Source: Telluribacter humicola (GTDB taxonomy: Bacteria; Bacteroidota; Bacteroidia; Cytophagales; Spirosomataceae). From it: a stretch of DNA of 64,000 nucleotides. The translations under genes and the position numbers were made by a program. The DNA is taken from assembly GCF_017355935.1 (NCBI RefSeq), contig NZ_JAFIQT010000005.1, forward strand, positions 298,953 to 362,952. The letters run 5' to 3'. This document shows positions 25,782 to 35,712 of this stretch, piece by piece (position 1 is the stretch's first letter; every line of letters begins with the position of its first letter). Below the pieces are notes generated by a model. That model was not told where the DNA came from. It was given only the letters and a program-made list of their open reading frames with translations, and did not search any database.

Positions 25782-28700
25782 ATGAAAAAACATCTTACAA
25801 GCCAAATCTGGATTAAACTCATGAAGTTTTCCCTAACCCAAAGTTTAGTCATGGTACTCTTCATAGGGGTTTCGTACGCTCACGAAACCAGCGCTCAGGA
25901 GTACCTCAACCGCCGGCTGTCGATCAAAGCGGATGAAAAAGAAGTCAAGAAGGTACTCGTTGAAATCGAGAAGGCTACGGACGTACGTTTTGTGTATAGT
26001 TCACAGGTGATAGCACCGACACAGAAAGTCACCCTGAACGCCACCAACTCAACACTGGACGAAGTACTCCGCAAGCTATTCAACCAGATCCAGGTCAAGT
26101 ACGAGGTAGTAGGGCGAAAAGTAGTACTCTCGGCTATTCCCCCTTCATCGTCGAAGAGTAGCTCACTACTAAACAACGAAAAAATTGATGCCGTCAAAGT
26201 AGCAGCACGCTCCGTATCAGGTACTGTAACGGATGAAGGCGGCACTGGTCTGCCCGGTGTAAGTGTTGTACAAAAAGGTACTCAACGGGGTACCACGACC
26301 AACGCCGAGGGGAAATTTCAACTGGATATACCTGACAATACCGCTATTCTTGTTTTTAGTTTTGTGGGCTATCAGAGCAAGGAAGTAGCCATCGGCGGTG
26401 AATCAGTATTGAATATACAGATGAGCCCCGAGCTGAAATCACTGGAAGAAGTGGTAGTAGTAGGATACGGTACCCAACGCAAATCGGACCTGACCGGAGC
26501 CGTCGGCACCGTGAAAGGCGAAACCCTGCAGGAGCGCCCGGTGGCCTCACTGAATCAGGCCCTATCGGGACGGATCACAGGAGTAAACGTATCTATCAAC
26601 TCCGGCAGACCGGGTGGTCGCGCTAATATCCGTATTCGGGGTAATACCTCTGTAAGTGTAGCTAATAACCCGCTGTATGTCATAGACGGGGTAATACTGA
26701 ATGCCACGGACCTGGCCAATGGTAGCACCCCCATCGACTACATCAACCCCAATGATATCGCATCTATTGAAGTACTAAAAGATGCCTCCGCCACCGCGAT
26801 CTACGGAGCCCGGGGTGCCAATGGGGTTATACTCGTGACTACCAAGCGGGGCAGCCAGGATGGCGGTCGGGTTAACTACGACACCGACTATGGCATAGGC
26901 GTACTGCCTCGCAAAATACCGTTGTTGAATTCAGAGGAATTTCTGCGGGTGGAGGAGATCGCTTATCAAAACGCACAGAAGTATGATCCTGTAGGCTGGG
27001 CCGGTGGAAAGTACACCGATCCCAAAACCAAGCGTACCAATCCACTCTTATTCGATGCCAACGGCAAGCCCCTGTACAATACCGACTGGCAGGACGAAGC
27101 ATTTCGGCAGGCTCTGATCCAGAACCACCAGCTTTCATTTGCGGGGGGTAACGGCAAAGACAGCTATGGTGCCTACCTGGGGTATAGAAATGAAGAAGGT
27201 CTGATGCACGAATCATGGCTGAAGCGGTACGCGGGTCGGTTTGTATTTGACAGCCAGATCAAACAGTGGCTGAAAGTAGGAGGTTCACTCAGCTACAATG
27301 ACCAGAACGAAAGCCAGGTAGATCCACTGGGGGCCGGAGGTATCATCGCGATGCGTCAGGTACTGGAAGCTCTGCCCATTATACCGGTCCGGTACCCTGA
27401 TGGCCGTTGGGGTGGTAATGAGGACTATCCGGGCATGGAGGGAGGAGGTAACCCCTTACACGTAGCGACTGAGCGCCTTTACTACCTCAAGACCCAAACT
27501 ATGCTGGGTAACATCTACTCCAATATCAACTTTGGACATGGTCTGGAGCTCAGAACCACATTGGGTACCAACATCATCAATCAGCGCATAGACTACTACG
27601 GGGGACGTACCCTAAACTATATTTCCAGAAATCAGGGAGGGGACGCTTCCATTACGAACGACCGCCTCAACTCGTGGCAGTTTGAAAACTACCTGACCTA
27701 TAATAAGACCTTCTCTAATATCCACTCTTTAAATGGCTTATTGGGTCTTGCGTGGCAGCACGTGGATCGCTTTAACAATGTCGCCAGAGCCCAACGTTTT
27801 CAGGATGACTACTTCCAGTTCAACAACCTGGGAGCCGGAGCCGTTGCGCTCGCACCGACTTCCGGAACCAGCGCCTATGGTCTGAACTCCTACTTCGGTC
27901 GCTTCAACTACGGCTACAAAAACAAGTACCTGGTTACCTTCACCGGTCGTATAGATGGTTCATCAAAATTTGGTTCAGCTAACCGGTACGCAGTATTCCC
28001 TTCGGCTGCACTGGCCTGGCGCGTGACAGAAGAGGACTTCATGCAGGGCATAACCGCTATCTCAAACCTGAAACTCCGCACCAGCTACGGCGTAACCGGT
28101 AACTCCGAAATCACGGCTTATCAGGCACTGGCCGGACTGGGTAACTACTCCGTCATTTTCAATAATTCCCGCGAGGTAGGTATTGGCGTGAACCGTTTAG
28201 CTAACCCGGACCTGCGCTGGGAGAAAACCCAGCAGTTTGACGCGGGCGTGGAACTGGGACTATTCAGCAACCGCATCATGCTGGAAGCCGATGTGTATCG
28301 CAAGCTTACTACTGATATGCTGTTAAGTGCTCCGGTCCCTTCGAGCAGTGGCTTTACAACCGTTAGCCAGAATATAGGAAGTATGATGAACCGGGGCGTA
28401 GAGCTAGGCATCAATACCGTCAACCTATCCGGCCGTGACCTGACCTGGAATACGACCTTCAACATCTCTATCAATAAAAACAAAGTACTCGCCCTTACCG
28501 GAGGATCTGACATCTTTACCGGATCTACCATTATCCGCGAAGGTGAGCCAGTAGGTTCCTTCTTTGGTTTTGTGCATCAGGGTACCTGGAGTACTGCCGA
28601 GGAGTCAGAGGCCGCGAAGTACCTGAAGAAGCCCGGTGATATCAAGTACCAGGATGTGAACAACGACGGTCGCATCAATGACAACGACCGGGTGATCATA

Positions 28701-29210
28701 GGCAAAGGTATACCCGATGGCTTTGGAAGCTTTATCAACACCTTCGGCTATAAGAACTTTGAGCTGATAGTGGATATGCAGTTTATGTACGGCAACGATG
28801 TACTATTCCGCAGTAAACATTCCGCCGAAGACCGTCAGGGTATCGCCAACAGCTTCAAAACAGTACTCAATGCCTGGACACCAGAGAACCAGAATACCAA
28901 CATAGCTCAACTCCGACCCGTATCAGCCGGCTATAATACCAACAACGACTCTGATCGGGTACAGAATGGTTCGTTCCTGCGTGGCCGTAACTTGCTCCTG
29001 TCGTACCGGTTCGGTAACAACATTACCCAGAAGCTCCACATGAACCGCCTGCGGGTGTTTGCCTCGGTACAGAACTTCTTCCTGTCTACCCAGTACCCCG
29101 GCTATGATCCGGAAGTATCCACTTCGGGAGCAGCCTTTGATCAGGGCGTGGATCTGTACGCGTATCCCAAGCCCCGGGTATATACAGTAGGATTGAACGT
29201 AGGTCTTTAG
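25782..29210 (+). CDS. SusC/RagA-family TonB-linked transporter with STN signalling domain
   Basis: 1,142 residues. Order: signal peptide (to about 40, ETSAQ), STN secretin/TonB short domain (about 47-115, with EVKKVLVEIEKATDVRFVYS and LDEVLRKLF), carboxypeptidase-regulatory-like domain (about 145-218), plug (EEVVVVGYGTQRK, VANNPLYVIDGV, TAIYGARGANGVILVTTK) and a 22-strand-type barrel ending in VGLNVGL. The STN domain is what contacts FecR, so this transporter reports substrate binding to the upstream sigma/FecR pair as well as importing it. SusD follows after 27 bases. Confidence 0.95.
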   Translation: MKKHLTSQIWIKLMKFSLTQSLVMVLFIGVSYAHETSAQEYLNRRLSIKADEKEVKKVLVEIEKATDVRFVYSSQVIAPTQKVTLNATNSTLDEVLRKLFNQIQVKYEVVGRKVVLSAIPPSSSKSSSLLNNEKIDAVKVAARSVSGTVTDEGGTGLPGVSVVQKGTQRGTTTNAEGKFQLDIPDNTAILVFSFVGYQSKEVAIGGESVLNIQMSPELKSLEEVVVVGYGTQRKSDLTGAVGTVKGETLQERPVASLNQALSGRITGVNVSINSGRPGGRANIRIRGNTSVSVANNPLYVIDGVILNATDLANGSTPIDYINPNDIASIEVLKDASATAIYGARGANGVILVTTKRGSQDGGRVNYDTDYGIGVLPRKIPLLNSEEFLRVEEIAYQNAQKYDPVGWAGGKYTDPKTKRTNPLLFDANGKPLYNTDWQDEAFRQALIQNHQLSFAGGNGKDSYGAYLGYRNEEGLMHESWLKRYAGRFVFDSQIKQWLKVGGSLSYNDQNESQVDPLGAGGIIAMRQVLEALPIIPVRYPDGRWGGNEDYPGMEGGGNPLHVATERLYYLKTQTMLGNIYSNINFGHGLELRTTLGTNIINQRIDYYGGRTLNYISRNQGGDASITNDRLNSWQFENYLTYNKTFSNIHSLNGLLGLAWQHVDRFNNVARAQRFQDDYFQFNNLGAGAVALAPTSGTSAYGLNSYFGRFNYGYKNKYLVTFTGRIDGSSKFGSANRYAVFPSAALAWRVTEEDFMQGITAISNLKLRTSYGVTGNSEITAYQALAGLGNYSVIFNNSREVGIGVNRLANPDLRWEKTQQFDAGVELGLFSNRIMLEADVYRKLTTDMLLSAPVPSSSGFTTVSQNIGSMMNRGVELGINTVNLSGRDLTWNTTFNISINKNKVLALTGGSDIFTGSTIIREGEPVGSFFGFVHQGTWSTAEESEAAKYLKKPGDIKYQDVNNDGRINDNDRVIIGKGIPDGFGSFINTFGYKNFELIVDMQFMYGNDVLFRSKHSAEDRQGIANSFKTVLNAWTPENQNTNIAQLRPVSAGYNTNNDSDRVQNGSFLRGRNLLLSYRFGNNITQKLHMNRLRVFASVQNFFLSTQYPGYDPEVSTSGAAFDQGVDLYAYPKPRVYTVGLNVGL

Positions 29211-29237
29211 TAGCTAACCTTCTAACACCAGATACTC

Positions 29238-30743
29238 ATGAAACGTACTATAAAATCATATATCCAGATTGCCCTTACCGGCTCTATCTTTTTCACCGGC
29301 ACCAGCTGCTCCGATTTCCTCGAAGAGCCCGATCGCTCCAACTTCACCATGGAGAACTACTTTACTAAACCTGAGCACGCTCAGAGTGCAGTAAACTCCA
29401 TCTACGAAAGCCTGAGAGCGGTATTGGGTGGCGGGTTTAACGGGGCCCCCTGGATGATGCTTGAATTTGCAACGGGTCTGGCTAACACTGAACTCGGTCA
29501 AGCCCAGAACAGCATCTTTGTCCGTAACCTGGTCAACAACTCAGATAATGAATACGGAGCGGCCTACTGGACCAGTAGCTACCGGGGCATCGCCAATGCT
29601 AATCTGGCCATTGCCAAGATACCCGGAATCACGATGGATGAGGCCGCTAAGAAGCGGTACATGGGTGAGGCCCGGTTCCTGCGGGCGCTGTACTACTACA
29701 ACCTGGTCCGCATTTTTGGAAATATTCCCCTGATTACCGAACCGGTTGACTTAAAGTCAGAGACACTATACCCAACCCAGTCTAATCCCGAAGAGGTATA
29801 CAAGCTGATCGTATCGGATCTGGTAGAAGCCGAAAATTCAGGACTACCCTATACAGATGCTACCGGTAGAGTGACCACGGGAGCCATCAAGTCGCTGCTG
29901 TCCAGCGTGTACCTGACCATGGCAGGCTATCCCCTGCAGAAAGGAGCTGAGTACTACCAGAAAGCGGCCGAAAAGGCTAATGAAGTGATCCAGTCGAACA
30001 AGTACACCCTTTTTCCTTCTTACGATGACCTGCATATACCGGCCCGTAAGAATACTGGCGAAAACATCTTTATGGTACAGTACGCGGCTTTTGTGCTCCC
30101 TTCCAACTGGCAGACTTCCATCATCCCTTACAACCAGGGTATATCGGCCTATACCGACGAGACGGGAGCTATATTCGCCAACAAGGAGTTTGTAGAGTCG
30201 TATGAGGCAGGTGATAAGCGGGCCGAGGAAAAGCAATTCTATTACTCTAGCTTCTCGCTGAGAAGCGACCGAAGCAAAACGCGGTCGTTGGGCGGGTACT
30301 ATCTGTATAAGCACTTTGACCTGGAGGCGCAACTTTCAACTACCAGCAGTGGCCTCAACTGGCCCGTAATGCGCTACGCCGAGGTACTGCTTACCTATGC
30401 CGAAGCGGCTAATGAAGCGGGAGGCCCCTCACCGGCAGTTTATGACGCTGTCAACCTGGTAAGAAAGCGGGCTAACCTGCCAGCACTAAGCGGCTTAACC
30501 AAAGAGCAGTTAAGAGAGGCGATTTGGAAGGAGCGCTGGCACGAATTGAGCTTTGAAAACATCACCTGGTACGACATGACCCGTCTCCGCAAGGCTTTAA
30601 ACGTAACTACCGGTAAGTTCGAAGACTTTGTAGGTCATAAATTCTCCTACGGACCTGTCCTGAAAGAAAGGGAACTGCTCTTTCCGATTCCTACGGCTGA
30701 GATTCGTAATAACAGCAAATTGAAACAAAATCCAGGGTACTAA
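29238..30743 (+). CDS. SusD/RagB-family nutrient-binding lipoprotein
   Basis: 501 residues. The lipoprotein signal ends TGTSCSDFLEE with Cys 24 as the lipidation site. SusD features include FTKPEHAQSAVNSIYESL near the N-terminus, GEARFLRALYYYNLVRIFGN in the helical core, RYAEVLLTYAEAANEAG, and a C-terminal LFPIPTAEIRNNSKLKQNPG. It lids the SusC transporter encoded just upstream. The glycan is not deducible. Confidence 0.95.
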   Translation: MKRTIKSYIQIALTGSIFFTGTSCSDFLEEPDRSNFTMENYFTKPEHAQSAVNSIYESLRAVLGGGFNGAPWMMLEFATGLANTELGQAQNSIFVRNLVNNSDNEYGAAYWTSSYRGIANANLAIAKIPGITMDEAAKKRYMGEARFLRALYYYNLVRIFGNIPLITEPVDLKSETLYPTQSNPEEVYKLIVSDLVEAENSGLPYTDATGRVTTGAIKSLLSSVYLTMAGYPLQKGAEYYQKAAEKANEVIQSNKYTLFPSYDDLHIPARKNTGENIFMVQYAAFVLPSNWQTSIIPYNQGISAYTDETGAIFANKEFVESYEAGDKRAEEKQFYYSSFSLRSDRSKTRSLGGYYLYKHFDLEAQLSTTSSGLNWPVMRYAEVLLTYAEAANEAGGPSPAVYDAVNLVRKRANLPALSGLTKEQLREAIWKERWHELSFENITWYDMTRLRKALNVTTGKFEDFVGHKFSYGPVLKERELLFPIPTAEIRNNSKLKQNPGY

Positions 30744-30765
30744 TCAGTCCTCCCCACTCTCTGCA

Positions 30766-30809
30766 ACCTATATCGTACGTATTCTATTGTAGGTACTTAC
30801 GGTATAGGT
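30766..30809 (+). terminator. Hairpin downstream of susD
   Basis: ACCTATATCGTA (30766-30777) pairs with TACGGTATAGGT (30798-30809): 12 pairs including one G-U, with a 20-base loop, 22 bases after the susD stop. No T-run follows. It plausibly separates SusCD expression from the ThuA and cytochrome genes. Confidence 0.4.
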
Positions 30810-30920
30810 AGCCCCATTTCTGCTTTCTGGTATAGATTGTTGCTTTTATAACTCATGGTTGGTGCTGTAAATTTCGTCATCCTACTAACCAACGTTACAT
30901 CCTAACCCCTACTACTTCGT

Positions 30921-31820
30921 ATGCTTAAGAAAGTAAATAGAATGCTTTTTGAATCAAGATGGCTGACTGGTTTATTTATACTGGCCCTTGCCGGCTGTAT
31001 TACAGCCTTCATGGCTAAGGAGCAGCCATCCCAAAAACAACAGCCCCTGGTCGTTTTTGTCACCGGTGATCATGAATACAGCGGTGAGCAAACCCTACCA
31101 CTAATAGCGGCCGAACTAGAAAAAAACTATGGGATGAGGACTAAAGTACTTAAGGCCTCTCCCAATCAGAATGCCGAACAGAATATACCCGGGTTGGAGG
31201 CTCTGGCCCAGGCTGATATGGCAGTATTTTTTCTGCGGTGGCGACAGCTTCCTCCCGATCAACTCAAATATATTGATGCCTATCTGAATTCGGGTAAGCC
31301 GGTGATGGGCTTCCGTACCTCTACACACGCTTTCAACTTCCCCAAGGGACATGAGTCCGAAGTATGGAATGCCTTTGGTGAGCGGGCCTTTGGATCGCCT
31401 CCGGGTTGGGGTCGGGCCGGACATACGCACTACGGACACGAGAGTACTACCGATGTTACAGTTATTCCATCGGCACTTAAGCACCCTATCCTTACCGGGG
31501 TAGCCCCTGCGTTTCATGTACCCTCGTGGCTGTACCGGGTAAAACCCGACTATCCTCCCAAAGATGCTACCCTGCTCCTGATGGGTACGTCAGTAAACCC
31601 GGACAAAGCGGCCATTGAAAACCCGGTAGCCTGGACCTGGAAAAACCAGCATGGTGCCAAGGTATTCTTCACAACATTGGGACATCCCGAAGATTTTAAG
31701 GAAGAAAGCATGCAGCGCCTGACGGTGAACGCTATCCACTGGCTGCTCGACAAGCCTGTCCCTAAAAAGTGGAAAGGCAAGATAGACATAGATGTACCTT
31801 ATCGGGGGATTGTTAAGTAG
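30921..31820 (+). CDS. ThuA-domain lipoprotein
   Basis: 299 residues. A hydrophobic segment ends in LALAGC with Cys 26, a lipobox. The ThuA (trehalose-utilisation, class I glutamine amidotransferase-like) fold follows: VVFVTGDHEYSGEQTLPLIA (44-63), ADMAVFFLRWRQLP, GKPVMGFRTSTHAF and GHTHYGHEST. ThuA proteins take part in oxidising disaccharides to 3-keto sugars in Rhizobium; in Bacteroidota they occur with sugar dehydrogenases and cytochromes. It lies 64 bases ahead of the cytochrome-containing multidomain gene, so a shared oxidative role is likely but not shown. Confidence 0.88.
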   Translation: MLKKVNRMLFESRWLTGLFILALAGCITAFMAKEQPSQKQQPLVVFVTGDHEYSGEQTLPLIAAELEKNYGMRTKVLKASPNQNAEQNIPGLEALAQADMAVFFLRWRQLPPDQLKYIDAYLNSGKPVMGFRTSTHAFNFPKGHESEVWNAFGERAFGSPPGWGRAGHTHYGHESTTDVTVIPSALKHPILTGVAPAFHVPSWLYRVKPDYPPKDATLLLMGTSVNPDKAAIENPVAWTWKNQHGAKVFFTTLGHPEDFKEESMQRLTVNAIHWLLDKPVPKKWKGKIDIDVPYRGIVK

Positions 31821-31884
31821 AACAACCAGCTAGTATGCCTGATTCGGCTTCAGATTCGCATAGAAAATTAATATACCTAAATCC

Positions 31885-34800
31885 ATGACTACAAAACTAA
31901 AAGGATTGTTCCTGGCTGTTGGACTGGCACTGATCGCCTTCAGTGCGTTCCAGTTCATCCAAACCAATCCACTCAAAATCAGCGAAGGCTCCCGTATTGT
32001 CCTGATTGGCAACAATCTGGCATCAAGGATGATCAACTACGATCATTTCGAGACCGAACTGCAGGTACGTTACCCCGACAACCAGTTGGTAGTACGCAAC
32101 ATGGCTGACGGTGGCGACACTCCCGGTTTCCGCCCCCATTCGGCCCGCTTCTCACCCTGGGCTTTTCCCGGAGCCGATCGTTTTCAAAGTGAATACGCCA
32201 ACAACTCCGGCAGCGAAGGCCACTTTGAAACCCCTGACCAGTGGCTGACCCGACTCAAAGCGGATATCATTATCGCTTTCTTCGGATACAGCGAGTCCTT
32301 TCAGGGCAAAGCTGGACTGGATAATTACAAAGCAGAACTAGATGCTTTCATCAAGCATACCCTTAATCAGAAGTACAATGGACAGGCCGTTCCTCAGTTA
32401 GCCGTGGTATCGCCCATCGCTTTTGAAGACCTATCAGGCAAGTACGACCTGCCAAACGGAAAAAAGGAAAATGAAAACCTGCTAATCTACACCAAAGCCA
32501 TGAAAGAAGTGGCTGATCAGAATGGTGTTCTGTTTGTGGATGTTTTTGCTCCTTCGCAGAAATGGTACGAAGCCAGCAAAGAGCCCCTGACCATTGATGG
32601 CTTCCAGCTCAACGATGAAGGCTATAAAAAGCTATCGTTGCTGTTAGCGGATCAGGTATTCGGCAAAGTAGCCCCCAAGTCTCAATCTAACCGCAAGCTG
32701 GTGTACGATGCCGTGATGGAGAAAAACTGGATGTGGCACAACGACTATAAGATCCCTAACGGAGTACATGCGTATGGCCGCCGTTATAATCCCTTCGGCC
32801 CCGACAACTACCCCTTCGAGATCGAGAAAATCCGGCAGATGACCACCATCAGGGATACAGCTATCTGGCAGGCAGCTTCCAAAGGTCAAAAGATGGATCT
32901 GGCGGCGGCAGATAAGAAGACCCTTGAACTACCACCTGTAAAGACTAACTTTAACCCTGACAAAAACGGTAGCCTTAAATACCTCTACGGTCAGGAGGCT
33001 CTGGATAAGATCAAAGTAGCTCCCGGTTATAAACTGGAACTGTTTGCCTCCGAAGCTGAATTTCCTGATCTGGCCAATCCAGTACAGATGAGCTTTGACA
33101 ACAAAGGCCGGCTTTGGGTAGCTACCATGCCTACCTACCCCCACTACAAGCCGGGCGATGCCAAGCCCAATGATAAGATCCTGATCCTGGAAGATACCAA
33201 CAATGACGGTAAAGCAGACAAACAGACCATATTTGCGGATGGCCTGCACGTACCGGTAGGTTTTGAGATAGCTCCCGAGGGTGTATACATATCACAGGGA
33301 ACCAACCTCAAGCTTTATACCGATACTAACGGCGACGATAAAGCCGATAAGATTGAGATACTGCTAAGTGGCTTTGACGACCACGATACCCACCATACCA
33401 TCAGTGCCTTTGCGGCCGATCCATCGGGAGCTATCTATATGGGTGAAGGAGTTTTTCTGCATACCAACGTAGAGACTCCTTACGGAACCGTGAGAGCTAC
33501 GAATGGTGGTTTTTATCGGTATAATCCAAAGCGTCGCCACCTGGAGCGCACCGCGCAGCTGGCCATTCCGAACCCATGGGGTATTGCCTTTGACGAGTGG
33601 GGGCAAAACTTTTTCGCCGAGACTTCAAGCCCGGACGTGCGCTGGATGATGCCGGGTTCGGTACTGCCCCGCTATGGTGAGTCGACCCATAAGTCGAAGC
33701 AGCTGATTGAAAAAGACCACATGGTACGCCCTACTTCGGGACTGGAATTTATTTCCAGCCGTCACTTCCCGGATGAGGTACAGGGCGACATGCTGATCAA
33801 TAACACCATTGGCTTCCTCGGCATGAAGCAACATGATGTAGAAGAGGATGGTACCGGATTCAAAACCAAGCATCGCGTGGATCTGGTTAGCAGCGAGGAC
33901 CGTAACTTCCGCCCGGTAGATATGGAGTTTGCTCCGGATGGTTCCCTGTACTTTATCGACTGGCACAACATCCTGGTGGGTCACATGCAGCATAACGCCC
34001 GCGATCCCCTGCGTGACCATGTACATGGCCGGGTGTATCGTATTACCTACCCATCACGCCCGCTGGTCACACCCGCCAAAGTAGCCGGAGCCAGTGTAGA
34101 GCAACTACTGGATAACCTGAAACTACCCGAATTCCGTACCCGCTACCGGACCCGCCGTGAACTGAGAGGCCGGAATGCCGCAGAGGTACTGCCTAAAGTG
34201 ACTAAGTGGGTAGCCAGCCTGGATAAGAATAGTCCCCAATACGAGCACAATGTACTGGAAGCCCTTTGGGTAACCTGGGGACTCAACAAGGTAGATCAGA
34301 AACTACTTCGCCAGACGCTTCAGGCCAAAGATCCCCGGGCCCGGGCAGCAGCGGTGCGGGTACTTCGCTATACCGGACATCAGGTAGCCGATCAGGCCCA
34401 ACTACTAACTCAGGCTGCCCGTGATGATAACAGCCGGGTACGCTTGGAAGCTATTGTAGCGGCCTCCTGGCTTGGAAAAGAAAAAGGCCTGCCCATACTG
34501 GCGGAAGCTGATAAGAAGCCCATGGACGACTGGATGGTACACGCTCACGAAACAGCCGTGGCGCACCTGAACGACAGACCGGTTAAAAAGCAGAAGGAAA
34601 TAGCTGTCACATCGCACCTTAAGGGAGCTGACCTCGACCTGTATACGCATGGTAGAGAGATCTTTGCCAGAGAAGGTTTCTGTATTACCTGTCACCAACC
34701 TGATGGAAAAGGGCTAACCGCCTCGGGCTTCCCGCCGCTGGCAGGTACCAAATGGGTAACCGGTAATGAGGACCGTCTGATCAAAGTGGTACTGAAAGGC

Positions 34801-35046
34801 CTGTTGGGGCCTCTGGAGGTAAACGGAATCAAATATCCGGGACAGGTACCGATGACCCCTTACGGAGGTATGCTGAATGATAAAGACGTTGCTGCTGTGC
34901 TGACCTACGTGAGGAACTCATTTGGCAACCAGGCCCCCCCTGTTTATCCCGAAAAAGTGAAGCAAATAAGAGCTTCCATTGATAGCAAAAAGGATTTTTA
35001 CTCGCCGGATCAGCTACTCAAGGAGCACCCAATGGAAAATATGTAG
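31885..35046 (+). CDS. SGNH-like / beta-propeller / HEAT / cytochrome c multidomain protein (PVC-type CxxCH family)
   Basis: 1,053 residues with an N-terminal signal or anchor (about 5-24). Residues about 37-260 have the order of an SGNH hydrolase, but the blocks read GNNLAS (42-47), GYSES (134-138) and DGFQLNDEGY (238-247), so the usual Ser and His are absent. A propeller follows at about 355-720 (PVQMSFDNKGRLWVATMPTY, DTNNDGKADK, HDTHHTISAFAADP, FAPDGSLYFIDWHN). HEAT-like helices span about 735-900. A c-type haem site C933-IT-C936-H937 lies in a cytochrome domain with probable axial Met in QVPMTPYGGML. It probably accepts electrons from periplasmic sugar oxidation. It ends its unit at a strong terminator. 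Confidence 0.88.
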   Translation: MTTKLKGLFLAVGLALIAFSAFQFIQTNPLKISEGSRIVLIGNNLASRMINYDHFETELQVRYPDNQLVVRNMADGGDTPGFRPHSARFSPWAFPGADRFQSEYANNSGSEGHFETPDQWLTRLKADIIIAFFGYSESFQGKAGLDNYKAELDAFIKHTLNQKYNGQAVPQLAVVSPIAFEDLSGKYDLPNGKKENENLLIYTKAMKEVADQNGVLFVDVFAPSQKWYEASKEPLTIDGFQLNDEGYKKLSLLLADQVFGKVAPKSQSNRKLVYDAVMEKNWMWHNDYKIPNGVHAYGRRYNPFGPDNYPFEIEKIRQMTTIRDTAIWQAASKGQKMDLAAADKKTLELPPVKTNFNPDKNGSLKYLYGQEALDKIKVAPGYKLELFASEAEFPDLANPVQMSFDNKGRLWVATMPTYPHYKPGDAKPNDKILILEDTNNDGKADKQTIFADGLHVPVGFEIAPEGVYISQGTNLKLYTDTNGDDKADKIEILLSGFDDHDTHHTISAFAADPSGAIYMGEGVFLHTNVETPYGTVRATNGGFYRYNPKRRHLERTAQLAIPNPWGIAFDEWGQNFFAETSSPDVRWMMPGSVLPRYGESTHKSKQLIEKDHMVRPTSGLEFISSRHFPDEVQGDMLINNTIGFLGMKQHDVEEDGTGFKTKHRVDLVSSEDRNFRPVDMEFAPDGSLYFIDWHNILVGHMQHNARDPLRDHVHGRVYRITYPSRPLVTPAKVAGASVEQLLDNLKLPEFRTRYRTRRELRGRNAAEVLPKVTKWVASLDKNSPQYEHNVLEALWVTWGLNKVDQKLLRQTLQAKDPRARAAAVRVLRYTGHQVADQAQLLTQAARDDNSRVRLEAIVAASWLGKEKGLPILAEADKKPMDDWMVHAHETAVAHLNDRPVKKQKEIAVTSHLKGADLDLYTHGREIFAREGFCITCHQPDGKGLTASGFPPLAGTKWVTGNEDRLIKVVLKGLLGPLEVNGIKYPGQVPMTPYGGMLNDKDVAAVLTYVRNSFGNQAPPVYPEKVKQIRASIDSKKDFYSPDQLLKEHPMENM

Positions 35047-35071
35047 TGATCATACTACAATTAATAGAAGT

Positions 35072-35109
35072 ATAAATGCCCCGGCATTTTCTTATGCCGG
35101 GGCATTTAT
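35072..35109 (+). terminator. Intrinsic terminator after the cytochrome multidomain gene
   Basis: A 16-bp perfect stem, TAAATGCCCCGGCAT region (35072-35087) against ATGCCGGGGCATTTA region (35094-35109), with a 6-base loop, followed by TTTTAA. It starts 26 bases after the stop. Confidence 0.85.
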
Positions 35110-35676
35110 TTTAAGTTGAAGTCCCAGTTGCTTAATAGTATCTAATCTCCAGTTATACGCCAAGCCAAAATAACTTATAGCCAGGAGTTGAGCTTTCTAC
35201 TACGAAGCAAAAGCACTCTGAACTTGCGTGTATCCAAACTACTCTTCTAACTCTAACCACCCTACGTTGCGCACGTCATTAGTAACATAGCAAGAACTAC
35301 CCCTGGTAGTAGTGTAATAAAGATCATTCGAACGAAGTGCTTAACACTCATAATAGCTTACTATTAGTGGAAGTAAGTAAAAATTACATTTTACATAAAC
35401 AGGCCAGAATGTATAGTGTGTTAAAGAGAATCTGCTGATAGTACAGCTTGATAACGAAGATCAGATATAGTTGATAGTCTAATACTACTATCAGTGTCTG
35501 CTTTACTGATGACTGTAAGTCAAGTCATTAGCGTATTAAAACGTAGGTGCATATAGCTTTGGTGGCAGCAATATACGTAAAACTACTTATACTCCACAAT
35601 TTTGTATTAAAATTTCGGCGAGCTATCCTATAAATTATAGTCACTGAAATGAATTATAATATTTTTAGATTTGTTA
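35110..35676. other. Non-coding gap between the Sus unit and the efflux operon
   Basis: Nearly 570 bases, AT-rich, with stops in all frames at short intervals. I see no protein, RNA gene or repeat here apart from the flanking terminator and the marR promoter at its right edge. It could host an unrecognised small RNA. Confidence 0.4.
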
Positions 35677-35708
35677 TTTGGTTGATATATCTACTTTATT
35701 TAACTTTG
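35677..35708 (+). promoter_or_regulatory. marR promoter with operator palindrome in the spacer
   Basis: TTTG (35677-35680), exactly 20 bases, then TAACTTTG (35701-35708): a perfect TTTG-N20-TAnnTTTG promoter. The spacer starts with the near-palindrome GTTGATATATCTAC (35681-35694). The ATG is only 4 bases after the -7 box, so the mRNA should be leaderless or nearly so. A repressor bound to the palindrome would block polymerase. Confidence 0.75.
35681..35694. promoter_or_regulatory. Putative MarR operator 1
   Basis: GTTGATATATCTAC is a 14-bp imperfect palindrome (only the third pair mismatched). It recurs with one base change at 36211-36224 ahead of the tolC gene. MarR regulators bind such short palindromes and commonly control themselves and an adjacent efflux system. 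Confidence 0.6.
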
Positions 35709-35712
35709 CCTC

